Origin: an uncultured Ruminococcus sp.
GTDB taxonomy: Bacteria > Bacillota > Clostridia > Oscillospirales > Ruminococcaceae
NCBI GenBank assembly: GCA_946612185.1
Contig: CAMOEP010000016.1
Coordinates: forward strand, 1 to 16,261
Direction: 5' to 3'
DNA: 16,261 nucleotides
Part shown: positions 1 through 8,400 of the stretch, piece after piece
Position numbering within the stretch: position 1 is the stretch's first letter
How the letters are laid out: each line of letters begins with the position of its first letter
The notes under the pieces: model-generated
Told to the model about the DNA's origin: nothing
The model's input: only the letters and a program-made list of their open reading frames with translations
Database searches by the model: none
Made by a program: the position numbers and the translations under genes

Positions 1-575
1 CCTGCCGTCCGTTCACTATGGAGACAGTGACCGAGAATAACCAGCCCTACCAGTTCGCATCTGCGAAAATAGGCGGTATACCGGTTCATTTCACAGTCCA
101 GAATCAGGTGAACCCCGATGACCCGGACAACTTCATGCACTACCTTTTCAAGCTGGAACTCATAACCGCCCACGGCAGACTGCGGCTTGATGATGTTATG
201 GGCGGAGTTTACTGGTACAACAAGATGTTCGTACCGGTTCACGGAACAGATGCATCATTGCTTGAAAGCGGCGGTGTACTTTCTGCCAATAGCTGCACTG
301 AACTTTGCAAGCCGGAGGAAAAGGGGTTCAACAGGATATTCACCGAAGAATGGATACCGGCTATCGGAAAGGATATCCGCAGCTTCATAGAGACTATTAA
401 CAGCGCAGATACCGCCGGTACGAACCGTTATTACACAAAGACCCTTACATCTGCAAGAATGTGGCACAGTTTCACATCTGAGACAGGCTTCCCGGCACTG
501 ATATCCGGGGACAGCGCCGGACAGATAGACGCTGACATCATTATGGCGCAGGTAAAGGAAAAATACTCTGAATAA
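1..575 (+). CDS. Thiazolinyl imide reductase, C-terminal part (5' end outside window)
   Basis: The frame is open from base 3 to the TAA at 573-575, so this is the 3' part of a longer gene. The ATG at 18 has no ribosome site and is preceded in frame by codons for C-R-P-F-T, so it is probably internal. The visible part is about 190 residues; the family (YbtU/Irp3, PchG; Gfo/Idh/MocA fold) is about 350, so the N-terminal NADPH-binding half is missing. Recognition rests on the stretch VQNQVNPDDPDNFMHYLFKL followed by a G-x-L-x-L...GGVYWY segment, which I recall as typical of the C-terminal domain. Known members reduce the C=N of a carrier-bound thiazoline to a thiazolidine during pyochelin or yersiniabactin assembly. 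Its place 12 bases before an NRPS with a Cy domain supports this job. Another Gfo/Idh/MocA oxidoreductase is the main alternative. Confidence 0.78.
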   Translation, partial: CRPFTMETVTENNQPYQFASAKIGGIPVHFTVQNQVNPDDPDNFMHYLFKLELITAHGRLRLDDVMGGVYWYNKMFVPVHGTDASLLESGGVLSANSCTELCKPEEKGFNRIFTEEWIPAIGKDIRSFIETINSADTAGTNRYYTKTLTSARMWHSFTSETGFPALISGDSAGQIDADIIMAQVKEKYSE

Positions 576-576
576 T

Positions 577-581
577 AGGAG
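577..581 (+). promoter_or_regulatory. Ribosome binding site of the NRPS at 588
   Basis: AGGAG lies six bases before the ATG at 588 and only two bases after the reductase stop. It fixes the start of the NRPS and shows that the two genes are read from one transcript, with no room for a promoter between them. Confidence 0.8.
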
Positions 582-587
582 CAGAAT

Positions 588-3500
588 ATGGAAAACAGAT
601 CAAATAACGCCGCTGAACTGGTAAGCAGACTGGCGGCAAAAGGCGTAAAACTCTGGACAGAGAACGACAAGATAAAGTACAAAGCCGGAGCAGGCGCTCT
701 GGGCAAGGAGGATATCGCTCAGCTTAAAGAGTACAAGCAGGAGGTCATCGACCTTCTCAATGCCATGAAGGGCAGGATAAGACTGGTGGAGGACAGGGAC
801 GGACGGTATGAACCATTCGTGCTTACAGACGTTCAGCAGTCCTACCTTATGGGACGCAAGAAGCTGTTCGACTATGGCGGAGTTGCCTGCCATATCTACC
901 TTCAGCTTGACTACGACCATATCGACGTTGCCCGTGCGGAGGAGATATGGAACAAGCTTATCGCTCATCATGAGATGCTCAGGGCGGTAGTCCATGAGGA
1001 GGGATACCAGCAGATCATGGAGAAAGCCCCCCACTTCACCGTAACTGACCTGGGTGACATGGACGGTGCGGAGGTCATGGCGAAAATGGGTCATAGCTGC
1101 TACCAGGTAGGAAGCTGGCCTTACTTCTCAGTAGCCGTAACTAACTACGAAAACAGCGCTATCATGCACTTCTCCATTGAATTCCTCATTGCCGACTGGA
1201 CAAGTATATGGCTTCTTCTCCTGCAATTTGAGGGAATGTATTTCGGCAGGATAACTGAACTTCCTGAGATAGGCGCAAGTTTCAGGGACTACGTTATCGC
1301 TGAGAGAGAACTGAAAGCCGGTGCAGCTTACGAAAGTGACAAGAAATACTGGCTGGACAAACTGGAGGAATTTCCACCCTGTCCACATCTGGACGTTAAC
1401 AAGTACGACCCCGGAGAGACTGCGGCATTTGACAGAAAGTTCCTGCAATTCACACCTGAACAGTGGGCGGTAATAAAGAGGTGCGCAGTTGAAAATTCCG
1501 TAACACCTACCGCACTGGTACTTATGATATACAGCGCCGTTCTGGAAAGATACAGCGAGAACAAGCGCTTCGCTATAAACCTTACCGTACTCGGACGACA
1601 GGACTGCCACAAGGATATAAACAAGGTAGTGGGCGACTTCACAAGCCTTGTGCTTCTGGACGTTGACCTTGAAAACGCCGGAAGCTTCTCAGAGGCGGCA
1701 CGCAGGACAAATGCGCTGCTTTTCGAGGATATGGATCACGGACTGTTCAGCGGTGTATCGTTCATGCGTGAACTTTCCCGCAAAAAAGGCAATGATGCGG
1801 CATTTATGCCATATGTATTCACCAGCGCCATAGGACTTCTCAACTCAATGGACGCAGAGTCCCTGAAAGGAATGGTCAGCGGTATCGGCATCAGCCAGAC
1901 TCCACAGGTATTCATTGACTGTCAGGTAATGGACGGCCCGTTCGGTATGCAGGTGAACTGGGATATCCGCAGGAACGTGTTCAAGGAGGGTATGACCGAG
2001 GATATGTTCGGACTTTTCGGAGATATCCTCAATGCTATCGCAGACGGCGCAGACCTTGAAGCGGCAGCGTCAAGGAGTTTCCCGGCGTATCAGGGGGATA
2101 TATTCGCAAAGGCGAACGATACGGCTTTTGCACTCCCGGAGCATCTTCTCCATGAGAAGATCCTGAGCATTGCGGAGAAAATGCCTGAAAAGACCGCAGT
2201 CGTGGCAGACGGACAGAAGTACACCTATCGTGAACTTATTGGCATTTCCGGCGGCATCGCTGAGAAACTCAAAGCGGCAGGATTTTCAAAAGGCGAGCCG
2301 GTGGGACTTCTCTCCGGCAAGTCGGTATACCAGCCGGCAGGTGCTATAGCAGTACTGGCAGGCGGTGGAGTGTACGTTCCTATTTCAGCCGAGCAGGGAG
2401 CGAACCGTATCAGCAGTATCATAAACCGTGCGGGGATAAAGCTTTTCCTGACAGTATCCACGGATACCACCGTTTACCCGGAGAGCGTGGTGCGCATAAA
2501 TATGGACGAAGCCGGAAGCGGAGTTCTGGAGACAGTTCCGGGCATCTCGCTTACTGACCAGGCGTATATCATATTCACTTCCGGTTCGACCGGCGAGCCT
2601 AAGGGCGTAGTCATCAGCCACGGCGCAGCAGTAAACACTATCGAGGACATAAACCGCCGCTACAGCGTAGGCAGCGAGGATAGCGTACTTGGCGTATCAC
2701 AGCTTAATTTCGACCTTTCTGTATACGACATTTTCGGCTTGCTCTCCGTAGGCGGAACACTTGTCTACCCGGAGGACAGCCGCAAGAAAGAGCCTTCGTA
2801 TCTGGCACAGCTTATCGCTGAGAACGGCGTGACCGTATGGAACAGTGTACCTTCACTCCTGAAAATGGTGATGCTCTACATGGACGCAGACAGCTCTCAC
2901 CCGGATATCTCCACGCTGAGACTGGTAATGCTTTCCGGCGACTGGATACCCCTTGACCTGCCCGACCAGCTTCTTGGCTACTCAGAAAATGCGCTGGTAG
3001 TAAGTCTGGGCGGAGCGACTGAGGCATCTATCTGGTCTAACTACCACGAATACCACGGACTTCCCGACGGTTTTGCAAGCATACCCTACGGTCTGCCACT
3101 GGCAAATCAGCAGTTCAGGGTACTTGACAGCCACAGGAGAAATTGTCCTGTAGGCGTAAAGGGTGAACTTTATATCCTGGGCAAGGGTCTGGCTGACGGC
3201 TACTGCAATGACCCGGAGAGAACTGCGGAACAGTTCATAAAGTCGGCTGACGGCGTGATGATGTACCGCACAGGCGACCTGGGCAAGTATCACAGAAACG
3301 GCGAGATAGAGTTCCTGGGAAGAATGGATTCACAGATAAAGCTGAATGGTCACAGAATCGAACTTCAGGAGATAGCCCATGCAGTTGACGGCGTGGACAA
3401 GGTAAACAGGAGCGTGGTGGTATTCAATGATACCGGCAGCGAGAAGTCGCTGGTGTGCTTCTATGTGACCGAATCTGCTGACGAGAGCGACCTTGTGCGC

Positions 3501-5234
3501 TATGACAGGGAGTTTGCGGAACTGGCTGAGAATATCGGTGACGGCGTGGAGAATATCATCGGCGCATACGCTTCATCTCACCAGCTTTGCAGAACTATCG
3601 TTTGCGGTGCGGCACTTTCAGAGGACGCTCAGGACTGCACATTTACCGATAATATCCTTGCAGAGGGACTTGAGGGGAACTCCTTTGACATTGCCGTTAT
3701 CGGTCGTATCAAGACAGATGCGGATACGGCAGCCCAGCGTATTCTGGAGATTATCCGACCTGCTGGAGCAGTGGTACTCACAGCCGATGCGGACAAGACC
3801 CTTGCGGACAAGCTTTCACCCAGAAACCGTGCGGAGCAGGACGGAACAGTTATATGCCAGGTCAAGACCGACCGTGCATATGTTAGCCGTCAGGACATTG
3901 CGGAGGTCATCAGGAACGACCTGACCGACTATATGATACCTAAGACCTTCTTAATGCTGGATAGTTTCCCTGTAACTGCCAACGGCAAGGTGGATATGAA
4001 GAAACTCCGCAGCATGGCGGCAAACCATAATTCCGAGGTGTCAAGCGCTTCCGACAGCGTTTCAGCCGGCACTACCGAGACACAGAACAAGATAATCGCA
4101 ATGTGGGCAGAACTTGGCATAACCGGTCTTGGAATTACGGACAACTTCTTCGACCACGGTGCAGATTCGCTGATAATGGCGCAGATAACCGGAAAACTCC
4201 GCAAGGAACTCGCTCCGGACATTGCCTTTGATGAGATGCTCAGATTCCTGCTGAATCACCCGAATGTAGGCGAACTTGCAGAATTCATCGACGGATTCTC
4301 AGGTGCTTCCGGAAACGGCTCTGACGAAAACGGCGGACATATCGGTACTTCCCAGCTTATCGAAGCGGGAGAGGGAGCGCTGAGAGTGGTATTCCACCCG
4401 GCAATGGGAAATATGTCAGTACTCCGTGAACTTATCAGCAATATGACCCGCCAGAACAAGGGCAATATCCTGACCATTTCCGTAGGCGACTACAGCCGCT
4501 ACTGCGAACTTGATGACAAGACAGCGGTAAGTATTCTGGCAGACGATTATACACAGCTTATCCTGGAGACAGGCTGCACACAGGTACAGCTTATCGGCTA
4601 CAGCTTCGGCGGCTGGCTTGCTACACAGTGCGCAGTAAGACTGGTGGAAGCAGGCGTTGAGATAGCAGACCTGGTACTCCTTGACCCTCAGACTATCCCG
4701 TGGGATATCGAGAACGAGCTTATCACTGAGATGATGTTCCTGCCCAATGCAGGAGTTGCGCTTCCCGACGACGGCACCGGAACTGATGCAGAAGCGGCGT
4801 TTGCGTATATGCTCGACAAGTGCGGAAAGATACCGGAGAACGCAGCGGAGATACTGCTTCAGAGCGAGAGATTCGCACCCTTTGGCAGACTTATGGAAAA
4901 GCTTGGGGGCATGACAAAGGAGGAGCGTTTCTGCTACTACACATCTGAGGCAGAAAAAAGCGGCAGCGCTCCCGCAGCAGATATGCTCATGAGCCTTTAC
5001 GGACTTTTCAGCTCCACTACTCGCTATACAAAGGGCGAAATGGAGCCGTATTTCGGTGATGTAAGGTATATAAACGCCGCTGATTCCGAGGGACTTTTCT
5101 TCGGAAGCGATAAGAACATTGCCTACTGGAGCGATATCTGCATAGGAGATATGGAGGTATTACAGGCGAAAGGCGGTCACTTCACAGCCGTTGCTGACCC
5201 CGAAAACGCCGCAGCAATAGCCGAACTGTTATAA
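588..5234 (+). CDS. NRPS terminating module: TubC-like docking, Cy, A(Cys) with MT remnant, T, TE
   Basis: 1548 residues. Residues 8-58 resemble a TubC N-terminal docking domain (GVKLWTENDKIKYKA). A Cy domain follows (about 75-500) with E198xxxxD203xxS206 in place of the usual DxxxxDxxS, and SQTPQVFID near its end. The A domain (about 520-1145) has FTSGSTGEPKG near 663, FDLSVYD with its Asp at 709, GGATEAS near 808, GRMDSQIKLNGHRIE from 911 and the NGK lysine at 1134. Aligned by eye to GrsA, its pocket reads D-L-Y-N-M-S-L-I-W-K, one change from the Cys code of yersiniabactin and pyochelin synthetases. About 115 residues between motifs A8 and A10 look like a shrunken methyltransferase. The carrier Ser is 1194 (DHGADSL). 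The thioesterase has S1339 (GYSFGG), D1366 (LLDP) and H1531 (GGHF); the Ser-Asp spacing of 27 equals that I recall for the surfactin TE. Expected role: load and cyclise the last cysteine, then release the chain, as PchF does. Confidence 0.93.
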   Translation: MENRSNNAAELVSRLAAKGVKLWTENDKIKYKAGAGALGKEDIAQLKEYKQEVIDLLNAMKGRIRLVEDRDGRYEPFVLTDVQQSYLMGRKKLFDYGGVACHIYLQLDYDHIDVARAEEIWNKLIAHHEMLRAVVHEEGYQQIMEKAPHFTVTDLGDMDGAEVMAKMGHSCYQVGSWPYFSVAVTNYENSAIMHFSIEFLIADWTSIWLLLLQFEGMYFGRITELPEIGASFRDYVIAERELKAGAAYESDKKYWLDKLEEFPPCPHLDVNKYDPGETAAFDRKFLQFTPEQWAVIKRCAVENSVTPTALVLMIYSAVLERYSENKRFAINLTVLGRQDCHKDINKVVGDFTSLVLLDVDLENAGSFSEAARRTNALLFEDMDHGLFSGVSFMRELSRKKGNDAAFMPYVFTSAIGLLNSMDAESLKGMVSGIGISQTPQVFIDCQVMDGPFGMQVNWDIRRNVFKEGMTEDMFGLFGDILNAIADGADLEAAASRSFPAYQGDIFAKANDTAFALPEHLLHEKILSIAEKMPEKTAVVADGQKYTYRELIGISGGIAEKLKAAGFSKGEPVGLLSGKSVYQPAGAIAVLAGGGVYVPISAEQGANRISSIINRAGIKLFLTVSTDTTVYPESVVRINMDEAGSGVLETVPGISLTDQAYIIFTSGSTGEPKGVVISHGAAVNTIEDINRRYSVGSEDSVLGVSQLNFDLSVYDIFGLLSVGGTLVYPEDSRKKEPSYLAQLIAENGVTVWNSVPSLLKMVMLYMDADSSHPDISTLRLVMLSGDWIPLDLPDQLLGYSENALVVSLGGATEASIWSNYHEYHGLPDGFASIPYGLPLANQQFRVLDSHRRNCPVGVKGELYILGKGLADGYCNDPERTAEQFIKSADGVMMYRTGDLGKYHRNGEIEFLGRMDSQIKLNGHRIELQEIAHAVDGVDKVNRSVVVFNDTGSEKSLVCFYVTESADESDLVRYDREFAELAENIGDGVENIIGAYASSHQLCRTIVCGAALSEDAQDCTFTDNILAEGLEGNSFDIAVIGRIKTDADTAAQRILEIIRPAGAVVLTADADKTLADKLSPRNRAEQDGTVICQVKTDRAYVSRQDIAEVIRNDLTDYMIPKTFLMLDSFPVTANGKVDMKKLRSMAANHNSEVSSASDSVSAGTTETQNKIIAMWAELGITGLGITDNFFDHGADSLIMAQITGKLRKELAPDIAFDEMLRFLLNHPNVGELAEFIDGFSGASGNGSDENGGHIGTSQLIEAGEGALRVVFHPAMGNMSVLRELISNMTRQNKGNILTISVGDYSRYCELDDKTAVSILADDYTQLILETGCTQVQLIGYSFGGWLATQCAVRLVEAGVEIADLVLLDPQTIPWDIENELITEMMFLPNAGVALPDDGTGTDAEAAFAYMLDKCGKIPENAAEILLQSERFAPFGRLMEKLGGMTKEERFCYYTSEAEKSGSAPAADMLMSLYGLFSSTTRYTKGEMEPYFGDVRYINAADSEGLFFGSDKNIAYWSDICIGDMEVLQAKGGHFTAVADPENAAAIAELL
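3495..3842 (+). other. Shrunken methyltransferase-like insert inside the A domain
   Basis: Residues about 970-1085 of the NRPS sit between A-domain motifs A8 and A10, where PchE/PchF-type proteins carry an embedded methyltransferase or epimerase of several hundred residues. The second half, FDIAVIGRIKTD then RILEIIRPAGAVVL (about 1033-1064), looks like the post-motif part of a Rossmann methyltransferase (FDVV..., then LLRPGGLLVL). I see no glycine-rich SAM-binding loop of the E-x-G-x-G-x-G type, and the insert is far too short for a whole enzyme. I infer a non-catalytic remnant; a structural role remains possible. Confidence 0.6.
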
Positions 5235-5239
5235 GAGCT

Positions 5240-5417
5240 TAAGGCAACACCGCACAAAGACCGCCTGACGGCTTTGCGGCACATCTGCTTGCATATTTTC
5301 CGGCATCTTGCACACAAATTTCTTGACATACGTCAGTATGCCTGCGAAATTTCTGCACAATCTGCCGAAAAATCTGACTGCGCATCTGCACCACAATCTC
5401 TGTGCAGTGTTGCCTTA
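5240..5417. repeat. MITE-like imperfect palindrome with terminal inverted repeats (178 bp)
   Basis: The ends 5240-5260 and 5397-5417 are inverted repeats matching at 19 of 21 positions; both begin TAAGGCAACAC. The inside is also an imperfect inverted repeat around CATAC-GTCA-GTATG (5327-5340): for example, the left half has ATATTTTCCGGCAT and the reverse complement of the right half has AGATTTTTCGGCAG. A small stem also forms near the left end (5255-5263 with 5269-5276). There is no transposase and no open frame of note, so it would be a non-autonomous element. Read as AGGC...GCCT it is flanked by TA on both sides, which would suit an IS630/mariner-type target, but this is inference. It begins five bases after the NRPS stop. 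A deleted copy lies at 13135-13173. Confidence 0.72.
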
Positions 5418-5432
5418 TCTTCGCCATATTTT

Positions 5433-5453
5433 GAACCTTGTGAAGACAAGTTC
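5433..5453 (+). other. Small hairpin in the leader of the PKS/NRPS gene
   Basis: GAAC-c-TTGT pairs with ACAA-GTTC around a GAAG loop: eight base pairs with one bulged C. It lies just downstream of the repeat and 12 bases before the ribosome site. No T-run follows, so it is not a classical terminator. Whether it affects mRNA stability or translation cannot be told from sequence. Confidence 0.35.
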
Positions 5454-5465
5454 TGAACCCATGAC

Positions 5466-5472
5466 TAAGGAG
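5466..5472 (+). promoter_or_regulatory. Ribosome binding site of the PKS/NRPS
   Basis: TAAGGAG lies seven bases before the ATG at 5480. It is the strongest Shine-Dalgarno match in the window and sets the start of the 2552-residue protein just before its coiled-coil helix. Confidence 0.82.
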
Positions 5473-5479
5473 CATTACA

Positions 5480-8400
5480 ATGCAGAACAATAAAGACATA
5501 TTAAAAAAGGCACTTCTTGAGATACGAAGCCTCAAGGAGCGTGTGAAAGTGGCAGCAAGCCACAGTGAACCTGCGGCTATAGTGGGTATGGCTTGCCGTC
5601 TGCCCGGAGGTATCAATAACCCGGAGAGCTACTGGAACGCTCTCTGGGAGGGTAAAGACCTTATCTCGGAAGTTCCGGACGACCGCTGGAACGAGTACGA
5701 CAAGGACGAGTATCTCCGTGACGAGCGCCTGAAAAAGGCAGGATTCCTCAGCGAGAATATCGAGAACTTCGACACCCGGCTTTTCCGCATGATGCCAATG
5801 GAAGCCGCTTCTATCGACCCTCAGCAGCGCCTTGCACTGGAAGTATGCTGGGAACTTCTGGAAAACGCCGGCTATGCACCTGATTCCCTGAAAGGCAAGA
5901 AGGTCGGCGTATTCGTGGGAGTAGTCCAGAACGACTTCGGTCATGAGAACTATATGCACGACAATACCGAGGATATCAACCTTACCGGTATTGACTTCTC
6001 CTTCCTCTCCGGAAGAATATCCTATTTCTTCGGATTCAGCGGCCCGTCAGTATCTATCGACACCGCCTGCTCATCGTCAGCAGTAGCAGTAGATACAGCG
6101 CTGAAATATCTGAGGGATCACGACTGCGATATGGCACTTGTTTGCGGAGTTAACATAATGTTCTCCCCTGAAAGTACACGAAAAATAGCCGCTCTGGGTA
6201 TACTTTCACCCAATGGCGAGGTAAGGGCATTCGACAAGAACGCCTCCGGAACAGTTCGTGGCGAGGGCGTGGCAGCGGTACTCCTGAAGCGTCTTGGCGA
6301 TGCCGAAAAGGACGGCGACAGGATAAGCAGCCTTATTATCGGCTCAGCAGTAAATCAGGACGGCGCAAGTTCCGGACTTACTGCCCCCAATGGCGCTGCC
6401 CAGACCGAGCTTCTGAAAACTGCCTGGGAAAAAAGCGGCATCGGTGCAGAGGAAATGACCTATATCGAAACCCACGGAACTGGTACAGCCCTGGGTGATC
6501 CTATCGAGATAAAGGCGATAACCGACGCTCTCGGCAGCGACAGAAAGACACCTATGTATATCGGTTCTGTAAAGACAAATATCGGTCATCTGGAAGGTGC
6601 AGCCGGTATAGTCAGCCTTATCAAGACCTCGCTTATGCTGGAAAAGGGCAAGATGCCAAAGAGTCTGCACTTCGACACTCCCTCAGAATACGTTGACTGG
6701 AGCAGTATCCCGGTAAAGGTCGCAGACTCCCGCCGTGACTGGAAGCGCAAGGGCGTTGCCAACGTAGCCGGAGTAAGTTCCTTCGGACTTTCCGGTACTA
6801 ACGTGCATATCGTCATGAAGGAGTACAAGCGCAGCACTTACCATAAAGCCGGGGAGATGCCGTCGTATCCCTTTATGTTCACCGCACCCTCTGCCCAGGC
6901 GCTCAAACAGAATATGAGCGGACTTCTCGACTACCTCAGAAGTCATAACTGCACCGACCTTACTTCACTTTCACGGTCGTACAATGTAACAAGAGCATCA
7001 CTTGCCCACCGTGCCTGCATAAACGCAGCAAATGCCGAGGAACTGGAAAAGTCCCTGACAGAGGCAGTTGAGAACGGCTTCACAAGCAATATGGTAACCT
7101 CGGAAGTGGATACTGCGCCAAAGACGGTGTTCCTGTTTACCGGACAAGGCTCACAGTACAACAATATGTGCAAGACCTTTTACGACAGCGTACCCTCGTT
7201 CAGAAGTGCCTTTGACGAGTGTGCAGGTCACTACTTCCGCATCACCTGCAAGAGCCTTAACGAGGTGGTATTCTCCGATAAGTACGACCTGAAAAAGACG
7301 GTGTATACTCAGCCTGCACTGTTTGCCTGCGAGTATGCGCTTGCTAAAATGTGGATGAGTTTCGGGGTAAAGCCGGACATGGTTTTCGGTCACAGCATCG
7401 GTGAATATGCCGCTGCCTGCATTGCAGGAGTTATGTCACCGGCTGACGCAATGAAGCTTGTTATCGCAAGAGGAAATATCCTCCACAAGTTCTCGCCCAA
7501 GGGCAAAATGGCAGCGGTATACGCTGACCGTGACAAGACCGCCAAGCTTATCCGTGGACATGAGGACGTGTACATCTCCCTTTCCAACAGCCCTGCTCAG
7601 ACAGTAGTTGCAGGTACGGAGGAAGCTGTAGACAAGTTCCTTGCTGAACTTGACAGCAAGGGCGAGAAGTACAAGCTGCTTATGACAACCCGTCCGTTCC
7701 ATACACCGCTTATGAAAGAAGCAGCGGAGGAATTCGGAAAAGTTGCCCGTGAGATAAAGTACAAGATGCCTGCCGTGAAGATAATCTCCAACATCTCCGG
7801 AAAAGCGGAGCGTGAGTGGCTCACATCGCCGGATTACTGGGTAGAGCATATCCTTTCCGAGGTTCGCTTCTGCGACAGCGTAAAGGGACTTGGCGACCTG
7901 TCCGACAAGGTATTCCTGGAAATTGGCGTAAGACCGGTACTCACCGGCATCATCGGCAGGATATCCGACGGCAAGGCAGTTTGCATACCATCAGCAGACA
8001 AGGAGCGTACAGCAGGGGAGATACTGCCCACAGTCCTGACGACTCTGTTCCTCAGCGGTGCATCAGCCGACCTTAAAGGCGCATACACCGGCACAGGTGC
8101 GCTTGTGTGCCAGATACCGAACTATGCCTTCGAGCAGAAGCGTATCCCCTATATCCATACCATAACCGGCAGGGAATCCGTAAAGGCTGAGATAGTCCAG
8201 GAGAGCGCCGACAGCGCAGTATCTACCGCAGACAAGGGCAAGGTGCTGAAAGCCGTCATCGCAGACTTTGCAGGCGTTTGCGCAGATGAGATAAACGAAA
8301 AGACCAATCTCATCAAGCTGGGAATAGACTCCGTAAACGCAGTCAGACTTATCGCCCGGATACGTTCGGTACTGGGAGTAAGCCTGTCGCTGGGAAGTCT

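Noticed and set aside
18..20. ATG as the real start of the reductase
   Set aside because: No ribosome site precedes it, the frame is open to the window edge, and the protein would be half the family length.
5323..5350. TTGACA as a -35 box of a promoter for the PKS/NRPS
   Set aside because: At 17 bases downstream there is GAAATT, not a -10 box, and the site lies in the centre of the repeat palindrome.
5274..5493. Small open frames in the gap before the PKS/NRPS
   Set aside because: They run through the palindromic repeat, lack ribosome sites and overlap the real start.
8060..8260. A hidden ketoreductase between AT and ACP
   Set aside because: Only about 100 residues of linker are present, with no NADPH-binding glycine motif.
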